Translations under genes and position numbers: made by a program
Notes under the pieces: generated by a model
Seen by the model: the letters and a program-made list of their open reading frames with translations, nothing else
The model's database searches: none
Told to the model about the DNA's origin: nothing
Part shown: in pieces, positions 58,856-64,000 of the stretch
Layout of the letters: each line of letters begins with the position of its first letter
Numbering within the stretch: the first letter of the stretch is position 1
NCBI RefSeq assembly: GCF_022815725.1
Contig: NZ_JALGRF010000010.1
Coordinates: 156,159 to 220,158 of the forward strand
Source: Streptomyces sp. APSN-46.1
GTDB lineage: Bacteria; Actinomycetota; Actinomycetes; Streptomycetales; Streptomycetaceae
Reading direction: 5' to 3'
DNA: 64,000 nt

Positions 58856-59827
58856 ATGCAACCGATCATCATCGTCCTGATCATTCTGGTGGTTCTGGTC
58901 TTCATCGCACTGGTCAAGACGATCCAGGTGATCCCGCAGGCCAGCGCCGCCATCGTCGAGCGGTTCGGCCGCTACACCCGCACCCTCAACGCGGGCCTCA
59001 ACATCGTCGTCCCGTTCATCGACTCGATCCGCAACCGGATCGACCTCCGCGAACAAGTCGTCCCGTTCCCGCCGCAGCCGGTCATCACCCAGGACAACCT
59101 GGTCGTCAACATCGACACGGTCATCTACTACCAGGTGACCGACGCCCGCGCCGCGACGTACGAAGTGGCCAGCTACATCCAGGCCATTGAGCAGCTGACC
59201 GTCACCACGCTGCGCAACATCATCGGCGGCATGGACCTGGAGCGGACCCTCACCTCCCGCGAGGAGATCAACGCCGCCCTGCGCGGGGTCCTCGACGAGG
59301 CGACCGGCAAGTGGGGCATCCGCGTCAACCGCGTCGAGCTCAAGGCCATCGAGCCGCCGACCTCCATCCAGGACTCGATGGAGAAGCAGATGCGCGCCGA
59401 CCGCGACAAGCGCGCCGCGATCCTCCAGGCCGAAGGTGTCCGCCAGTCCGAGATCCTGCGCGCCGAAGGCGAGAAGCAGTCCTCCATCCTCCGCGCCGAG
59501 GGTGACGCCAAGGCCGCGGCCCTGCGCGCGGAGGGCGAGGCCCAGGCCATCCGTACGGTCTTCGAGTCCATCCACGCGGGCGACGCCGACCAGAAGCTCC
59601 TCGCCTACCAGTACCTCCAGATGCTCCCGAAGATCGCCGAGGGCGACGCCAACAAGCTCTGGATCGTGCCCAGCGAGATCGGCGACGCCCTCAAGGGCCT
59701 CTCCGGAGCCATGGGCAACTTCGGCCCCATGGGCGGCGGTTCGGGCTTCAACCCGCAGAACCCCGGCAAGTCGGGCGGCGACAACGGCGCGGCGGCGGAC
59801 CGCCGCGAACAGCCCCCCATCGACTAG
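58856..59827 (+). CDS. SPFH/stomatin family protein
   Basis: A 323-residue protein of the QmcA/paraslipin type. One N-terminal helix (~4-22), then the SPFH domain (AAIVERFGRYTRTLNAGLNIVVPF to LKAIEPPTSIQDSMEKQM, ~32-175). A coiled coil follows with repeated ILRAEGEKQSS, ILRAEGDAKAAA and LRAEGEAQ units. The tail is Gly/Asn-rich. It forms ring assemblies in membrane microdomains. It is paired with NfeD. Confidence 0.94.
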   Translation: MQPIIIVLIILVVLVFIALVKTIQVIPQASAAIVERFGRYTRTLNAGLNIVVPFIDSIRNRIDLREQVVPFPPQPVITQDNLVVNIDTVIYYQVTDARAATYEVASYIQAIEQLTVTTLRNIIGGMDLERTLTSREEINAALRGVLDEATGKWGIRVNRVELKAIEPPTSIQDSMEKQMRADRDKRAAILQAEGVRQSEILRAEGEKQSSILRAEGDAKAAALRAEGEAQAIRTVFESIHAGDADQKLLAYQYLQMLPKIAEGDANKLWIVPSEIGDALKGLSGAMGNFGPMGGGSGFNPQNPGKSGGDNGAAADRREQPPID

Positions 59828-59929
59828 GGCGCCTAGGGCGCGCTCCTTCCCCTCATGCATGATCGGTGAGGCCCCTCGACCTTCATGGCGGGGAGGCGAC
59901 TCACTCATGCAAAGGGGATGGCCCAGTCC

Positions 59930-60700
59930 ATGTCCATCTGGGAATCACTCGCGGTCTTCGCCGCCGGTATCGGCGCCGGCACCATCAACACCATCGTCGG
60001 CTCCGGCACCCTGATCACCTTTCCGGTGCTGCTCGCCACCGGCCTCTCACCGATCACCGCCAACGTGTCCAACACCCTTGGCCTGGTGCCCGGTTCCCTC
60101 AGCGGGGCCATCGGCTACCGCAAGGAACTCCAGGGCCAGCGCGGCCGCCTCATGCGGCTCGGCGCCGTCTGCCTCGTCGGCGGACTCGCGGGCGCCGTAC
60201 TGCTCCTCACCCTGCCGTCCGACTCCTTCGACACGATCGTGCCCGTCCTCATCGGACTGGCGCTCGTGCTCGTCGTCCTCCAGCCCAGGCTGGCCGCCGC
60301 CCTGCGCAAGCGCCAGGAAGCCGCCGGAGGCGACCCCGGGCACCCCGACGGCGGCCCGGCCCTGCTGGGCGGCATGCTGCTCTCCAGCGCGTACGGAGGC
60401 TACTTCGGGGCAGCGCAGGGCGTCCTCTACGTCGGCCTGATGGGCCTGCTGCTCCACGAGGACCTGCAACGGATCAACGCCGTCAAGAACGTCCTCGCCG
60501 CCCTCGTGAACGGCATCGCCGCCGTGTTCTTCCTCTTCGTCGCCGACTTCGACTGGACGGCCGTCCTCCTGATCGCCGTCGGCTCCACCATCGGCGGCCA
60601 GATCGGCGCCAAGGTCGGCCGCCGCCTCTCACCGACCGTGCTCCGGGGCGTCATCGTGACCGTCGGCATCCTCGCCATCGTCCAGCTGCTGCTCCGCTGA
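59930..60700 (+). CDS. TauE/SafE family permease
   Basis: A 256-residue protein with eight helices of the sulfite/organosulfonate exporter family. AGIGAGTINTIVGSGTLITFP at ~12-32 is the family start, and LLSSAYGGYFGAAQGVLYVG its second-half echo. ATG 59930 is preferred; an ATG at 59918 is next to the GGGG and too close. The transported anion is unknown. Confidence 0.9.
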   Translation: MSIWESLAVFAAGIGAGTINTIVGSGTLITFPVLLATGLSPITANVSNTLGLVPGSLSGAIGYRKELQGQRGRLMRLGAVCLVGGLAGAVLLLTLPSDSFDTIVPVLIGLALVLVVLQPRLAAALRKRQEAAGGDPGHPDGGPALLGGMLLSSAYGGYFGAAQGVLYVGLMGLLLHEDLQRINAVKNVLAALVNGIAAVFFLFVADFDWTAVLLIAVGSTIGGQIGAKVGRRLSPTVLRGVIVTVGILAIVQLLLR

Positions 60701-60778
60701 GCGACGTAGCGAAGTTACGTCGCCCAGCGGAGCCGAGCACCCTCAAACGCGCAGGACCACCGGCAGGACTAGGCAGGA

Positions 60779-61282
60779 CTAGGCGGAACGCTCCAGCCAC
60801 TCGGGGAGCGCCTCTCGGGCGCCCACCCCCAGAGCAAGCAGCATGGCGTCCGCCGGCGACGGCACGAACGGCCTCCGGAGGAGCGGCATCCCCGCCTCCT
60901 CCGGAGTCCGCGCCGCCTTGCGGTGGTTGTCCTCGGCACAGGAGGCCACCGTGTTCAGCCACGTGTCCCCACCCCCCTGGGCCCGCGGCAGTACGTGGTC
61001 CACGGTCGTCGCGCGTTTCCCGCAGTACGCGCACCGGTGCTGGTCCCGGGCCAGCACCCCCCTCCGCGACCAGGGCGCATGTCTTCGGAACGGCACCCTG
61101 ACGTACCTGCACAACCTGATCACCCGGGGCATCGGAAGCTCCATGGTGGCGGCGCGGACACGCAGTTCGGGGTGCGACTGCTCGACGACCGCCTTGTCCT
61201 GAAGCACCAGGACCACAGCCCGGTTCAGCGTCACCGTCGACAGCGGCTCGAAGCTCGCATTCAGCACCAGCGTGTCCCGCAT
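60779..61282 (-). CDS. HNH endonuclease domain protein
   Basis: A 167-residue protein. The first 65 residues form a conserved N-terminal region (VLNASFEPLSTVTLNRAVVLVL) typical of actinobacterial HNH proteins. The HNH motif is CAYCGKRATTVDHVLPRAQGG with NTVASCAEDNHRKA, giving CxxC zinc ligands, DHV and N. It is probably a nickase-like or phage-HNH-like nuclease of unknown role. ATG 61282 has GGGAGGTGGG upstream. Confidence 0.9.
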   Translation of the reverse strand: MRDTLVLNASFEPLSTVTLNRAVVLVLQDKAVVEQSHPELRVRAATMELPMPRVIRLCRYVRVPFRRHAPWSRRGVLARDQHRCAYCGKRATTVDHVLPRAQGGGDTWLNTVASCAEDNHRKAARTPEEAGMPLLRRPFVPSPADAMLLALGVGAREALPEWLERSA

Positions 61283-61379
61283 CTCGCCCACCTCCCGTGT
61301 GCAGGCCCGCGACCACCCTGGCGGCAAGGCCCGCGACCACTCTGGCCGCGCGCGCCACGCGGGACAACGCAATAAAAAT

Positions 61380-61414
61380 GCCCGGTCCTGATCGCCTTTA
61401 GACCAGGACCGGGC
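61380..61414 (-). terminator. Intrinsic terminator after the PEBP gene
   Basis: GCCCGGTCCTG and its complement (61380-61390, 61404-61414) form an 11-base stem with a 13-base loop. On the minus strand ATTTTTATT follows, a classic U-tract rarely seen in this window. It ends the PEBP transcript ahead of the HNH gene. Confidence 0.93.
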
Positions 61415-61431
61415 AAACGCTTGGAGAACGA

Positions 61432-61965
61432 TCAGCCCGCCGGAGCCCCGTACTCGGTGATCAGCTGAGCACGCCCCAGCGTGTGGAACCGCAGATTGAA
61501 CCCGACGACGGCAGGCGAGACGTCGTCCCCGAGACCGAGCTCCTCCTTGTCCACCGCGTACACGGTGAACACGTACCGGTGCCGTTCCCCGGCCGGCGGA
61601 GCCGCCCCGCCGAAGTCCTTCGTGCCGTAGTCGTTCCGCACGTGCACGGCCCCCGGCGGCAGCCCCTCGAACTTCCCGCTGCCCGCACCGGCCGGCAGCT
61701 CGGTGACCGAGGCCGGCAGATCGAAGAGCACCCAGTGCCAGAACCCGCTGCCCGTCGGGGCGTCCGGGTCGAAGCACGTCACGGCGAAACTCTTCGTACC
61801 CTCCGGGAAGCCCTCCCACCGCAGATGCGGCGAGACGTTCCCACCCGACTTGGCCCGGGCCTCGCCCAGCTCCCCGCCGGGCTCCAGATCGTCACTCACC
61901 ACGGAGAAGGCGTGCACCTCCGGGTGGAAGTCGTGCGGAAGAGGAGCCCTGCTCTGCTCGGCCAC
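61432..61965 (-). CDS. YbhB/YbcL (PEBP, Raf-kinase-inhibitor-like) protein
   Basis: A 177-residue PEBP-fold protein. CFDPDAPTGSGFWHWVLFDLP has the DPDAP and GxxHW ligand-pocket motifs, and RHRYVFTVYAVD follows, with GERHRY. Bacterial members bind small anions or phospho-ligands; no enzyme activity is known to me. ATG 61965 has AGGAGG upstream. The Spo0M gene lies upstream on the same strand with a ~50-base gap. Confidence 0.93.
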   Translation of the reverse strand: MAEQSRAPLPHDFHPEVHAFSVVSDDLEPGGELGEARAKSGGNVSPHLRWEGFPEGTKSFAVTCFDPDAPTGSGFWHWVLFDLPASVTELPAGAGSGKFEGLPPGAVHVRNDYGTKDFGGAAPPAGERHRYVFTVYAVDKEELGLGDDVSPAVVGFNLRFHTLGRAQLITEYGAPAG

Positions 61966-62014
61966 TGCTGAACCTCCTGATCGCGAACCAGTACCGCCCC
62001 GAGCCTAAAACCGC

Positions 62015-62797
62015 TCAGAACCAGTTGCGCTGAGAACCGACCGAGGCGATCCACTGATTCAGGTAGGCGGCCCAGTCCGTGCCCTGGTACGACTGGAGGC
62101 CCACCTGGAAGCAGCGGTACGTGTCGCTGCCCTCGCTGAACAGACCGGGCTTCTTGTCCATCTCCAGGACGACGTCCATCTCATTGCCGTCCGAGACGAA
62201 GGTCAGCTCCACCTGGTTCAGCCCGCGGTACTGCGACGGCGGCAGGAACTCGATCTCCTGGTAGAACGGCAGCGTCTGCCGCGTCCCGCGGACGTGCCCC
62301 CGCTCCATGTCCGCGCTGCGGAACGTGAAGCCGAGCTGGCGGAAGGCGTCCAGGATCGCCTGCTGCGCCGGCACCGGGTGCACGTTGATCGCGTCGAGGT
62401 CGCCGGCGTCCACCGCACGCGCGATCTCCAGCTCGGTGCTGACCCCGATGTTCATGCCGTGCAGGTGCTGACCCCCGAAGTGGGTGATCGGCGTCTCCCA
62501 CGGGATCTCCAGCCCGAACGGGACGACGTGCAGCGCGCCCGCCTGCACCTGGAACGCACCGCCGAGGCGCTGCTTGGTGAAGACGATGTCCTGCTTGTAC
62601 TCCTCGTCGCCGCTCTCCACCTCGACCCGCGCCTGCAGGCCGACGGACAGCCCCTCGATCTGCTGCTCCACCGATCCGCCCTGGATCCGGACCTCGCCCT
62701 GGACGATCCCGCCCGGAACGACGTTCGGCTCGGTGATGATTGTGTCCACCGAAGCACCACCGGCACCCAGGCTCGCGAACAGCTTCCTGAACCCCAT
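62015..62797 (-). CDS. spo0M: Spo0M family sporulation-control protein
   Basis: A 260-residue arrestin-fold protein. MGFRKLFASLGAGGASVDT is the family start; beta strands include GGIVQGEVRIQGGS and IEIPWETPITHFGG-like segments, with FLPPSQYRGLNQVELTF and LEMDKKPG late. In Bacillus it modulates sporulation entry; in Streptomyces the role is open. ATG 62797 starts it, and it diverges from the glycosylase gene. Confidence 0.93.
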   Translation of the reverse strand: MGFRKLFASLGAGGASVDTIITEPNVVPGGIVQGEVRIQGGSVEQQIEGLSVGLQARVEVESGDEEYKQDIVFTKQRLGGAFQVQAGALHVVPFGLEIPWETPITHFGGQHLHGMNIGVSTELEIARAVDAGDLDAINVHPVPAQQAILDAFRQLGFTFRSADMERGHVRGTRQTLPFYQEIEFLPPSQYRGLNQVELTFVSDGNEMDVVLEMDKKPGLFSEGSDTYRCFQVGLQSYQGTDWAAYLNQWIASVGSQRNWF

Positions 62798-62919
62798 GCT
62801 CTGACTCCCCTAAACGGACTGCTGAAGGACTGTTGTGCGACTACCTCTTACAAACGCGGAACCTTAGGCCCCGGTTGCACCACCTGGGGAGTCGCCCCGG
62901 TTCCACTACGCTCGACCGG

Positions 62920-63561
62920 ATGAGCGCGCGCCCCGACCGTACGCCCCTGCCCCGGTCCTTCTTCGACCGGCCGGTCCTCACCGTTGCCCCGGATCTCCTC
63001 GGCCGCATCCTGGTCCGCCGTACCCCCGAAGGCCCCATCGAGCTCCGCATCACGGAGGTGGAGGCGTACGAGGGGGAGGCCGACCCGGGCTCACACGCCT
63101 ACCGGGGCCGTACCGCGCGCAACGCGTCGATGTTCGGCCCGCCCGGACACGCGTACGTCTACTTCATCTACGGCATGTGGTTCAGCCTCAACCTGGTGTG
63201 CGGGCCGCCGGGGCACGCGAGCGGCGTCCTGCTGCGCGCGGGGGAGATCACTGTCGGCGCCGACCTGGCTCGTAAACGTCGGCTTTCCGCCAGAGGAGAC
63301 CGAGAACTGGCCAAAGGCCCGGCCCGCCTGGCCGCGGCCCTGGAGGTGGACCGCTCACTCGACGGCACCGACCTCTGCGGTGGCCCGGATTCCCCCCTGT
63401 CCCTCCTGGCGGGCACCCCCACCCCACCCGACCTGGTGAGCTCGGGCCCCCGCACCGGAGTAGCCGGCGCCGGCGCCGCGCACCCGTACCGCTACTGGAT
63501 CACCAACGACCCGACGGTGAGCCCGTACCGCGCCCACGCGCCACGCCGTCGGTCAACTTGA
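62920..63561 (+). CDS. 3-methyladenine DNA glycosylase, AAG/Mpg family
   Basis: A 213-residue base-excision enzyme that removes alkylated purines. LPRSFFDRPVLTVAPDLLGR (~11-30) starts the fold. ITEVEAYEGEADPGSHAYRG holds the catalytic Glu; MFGPPGHAYVYFIYGMWFSLN and GPARLAAAL complete it. ATG 62920 is preferred over the open frame from 62833. A strong promoter overlaps its stop codon and points to the rRNA operon. Confidence 0.95.
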   Translation: MSARPDRTPLPRSFFDRPVLTVAPDLLGRILVRRTPEGPIELRITEVEAYEGEADPGSHAYRGRTARNASMFGPPGHAYVYFIYGMWFSLNLVCGPPGHASGVLLRAGEITVGADLARKRRLSARGDRELAKGPARLAAALEVDRSLDGTDLCGGPDSPLSLLAGTPTPPDLVSSGPRTGVAGAGAAHPYRYWITNDPTVSPYRAHAPRRRST

Positions 63562-63586
63562 CTCGGCCCTGACGGACGCCTAACGT
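63558..63586 (+). promoter_or_regulatory. Upstream rRNA operon promoter
   Basis: TTGACT (63558-63563) and TAACGT (63581-63586) are 17 bases apart. The -35 overlaps the TGA of the glycosylase gene. This is the best vegetative promoter match in the gap and probably the farthest of several rrn promoters. Confidence 0.7.
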
Positions 63587-63798
63587 AGCCCGAGCCGCTT
63601 GAACGGGGCACTGCTGTCGGCAGACCCCCAGAGCGGCCAAACCACTACCTACGACTTACCCCTGGCGGGGTCTTATTCGGCATGTCCGGATTCGATTCCG
63701 ACTGGCCGATTATGAGCCGCAAGGGATAAGCGCTAATGTGGTGGAGCGCCGAAAGGCAAAAGGCCCCCAACGGCCACCGAATTCAAATCCAAGTCCGG

Positions 63799-63828
63799 TT
63801 AAACGGCGCGGAAATGATCTGGTAGAGT
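63799..63828 (+). promoter_or_regulatory. Downstream rRNA operon promoter
   Basis: TTAAAC (63799-63804) and TAGAGT (63823-63828) are 18 bases apart. The start would be near 63836, ahead of the boxA-like leader. A further -10-like TAATGT at 63734-63739 has no clear -35. Confidence 0.65.
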
Positions 63829-63839
63829 TGGAAACGAAG

Positions 63840-64000
63840 GAAGCGCCCGGAGGGCCCGGAAACGGGAACAAAGGAAGCGTCCGTTCCTTGAGAACTCAAC
63901 AGCGTGCCAAAAATCAACGCCAAAAGTTGATACCCCGTCCACTTCGGTGGATGAGGTTCCTTTGAAAAAGACCTGTGAGGTCGCCTTCGGGTGATGCTCG
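63840..64000 (+). ncRNA. Leader of an rRNA operon (5' external spacer), runs off the right end
   Basis: The stretch holds GTTCCTTGAGAACTCAACAG (63883-63902), the boxA-containing antitermination segment seen before Streptomyces 16S genes. A TCCAC-TTCG-GTGGA tetraloop hairpin is at 63938-63951, then a T-rich patch. I infer that the 16S rRNA begins within the next 100-200 bases beyond the window; no mature rRNA sequence is visible yet. Confidence 0.8.

Noticed and set aside
56771..59908. Very long minus-strand open frame opposite the NfeD/SPFH/ABC genes
   Set aside because: It is rich in Asp, Gly, Val and Arg in the way of antisense frames in high-GC DNA, and the plus-strand genes have clear motifs.
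63620..63780. tRNA gene upstream of the rRNA operon
   Set aside because: GATTCGATTCC near 63690 resembles a T-loop, but no acceptor stem or anticodon arm can be folded around it.

Overview
This 64 kb window is chromosomal DNA from a Streptomyces species. GC content is very high, codon third positions are almost all G or C, GTG and TTG starts are common, and genes often overlap by 1-4 bases. It carries genus-typical genes: a chaplin, the GATC-binding nucleoid protein Gbn, a streptophobe membrane protein, an AmaP/Asp23 cassette and a cobalamin riboswitch. From memory, gene content and order resemble the S. coelicolor SCO179x-SCO185x core region in reverse. I see no prophage, transposon, CRISPR array or tRNA gene. 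The window ends in the leader of a ribosomal RNA operon whose 16S gene lies just past base 64000.

Layout, left to right. 1-7200 (minus strand): a cobalamin operon, cobD-cobQ-chelatase-cobO-cobB, behind a B12 riboswitch; cobB runs off the left edge. 7281-8868: a PiT phosphate transporter and a small membrane protein behind a PHO box. 9.1-17 kb: a hydrolase, an unknown protein, a VOC protein, an ABC-F ATPase preceded by a 7-codon leader ORF, gbn, an enoyl-CoA hydratase-like enzyme and a quinone-oxidoreductase-like enzyme. 17.2-19.6 kb: a five-gene Asp23/AmaP envelope cassette. 19.9-22.8 kb: an unusual SDR, SURF1, a zinc-ribbon protein and an exonuclease-BRCT fusion. 22.8-27.9 kb: a TetR regulator diverging from an operon of an acetoacetate-decarboxylase-like protein, an SDR and two amidohydrolases. 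28-30.7 kb: an alkylglycerol-monooxygenase-like protein coupled to a lysoplasmalogenase-like protein, then a zinc alcohol dehydrogenase.

30.8-43 kb is mostly housekeeping: a secreted subtilase, acetate permease with its DUF485 partner, moaA, small proteins, tyrS, the TldD/PmbA pair and fabG-fabI. 43-50 kb: a secreted protein, a GntR regulator diverging from an MFS transporter with a 39-residue partner, a SixA-like phosphatase, serB and streptophobe. 50-57.3 kb: a double-FHA ABC exporter, a lytic-transglycosylase-like protein, a two-component system, a cysteine-less chaplin and an unknown protein. 57.5-63.6 kb: an ABC ATPase, NfeD and SPFH proteins, a TauE/SafE permease, an HNH protein, a PEBP protein, Spo0M and a 3-methyladenine DNA glycosylase, followed by rrn promoters.

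The most interesting points are: (i) an intergenic-type repeat cluster inserted in frame in the interdomain linker of CobB; (ii) a candidate ether-lipid module pairing AGMO-like and TMEM86-like enzymes; (iii) the uncharacterised TetR/decarboxylase/amidohydrolase operon; (iv) a short leader ORF before the ABC-F gene; and (v) a GATC cluster upstream of the gene for the GATC-binding protein.
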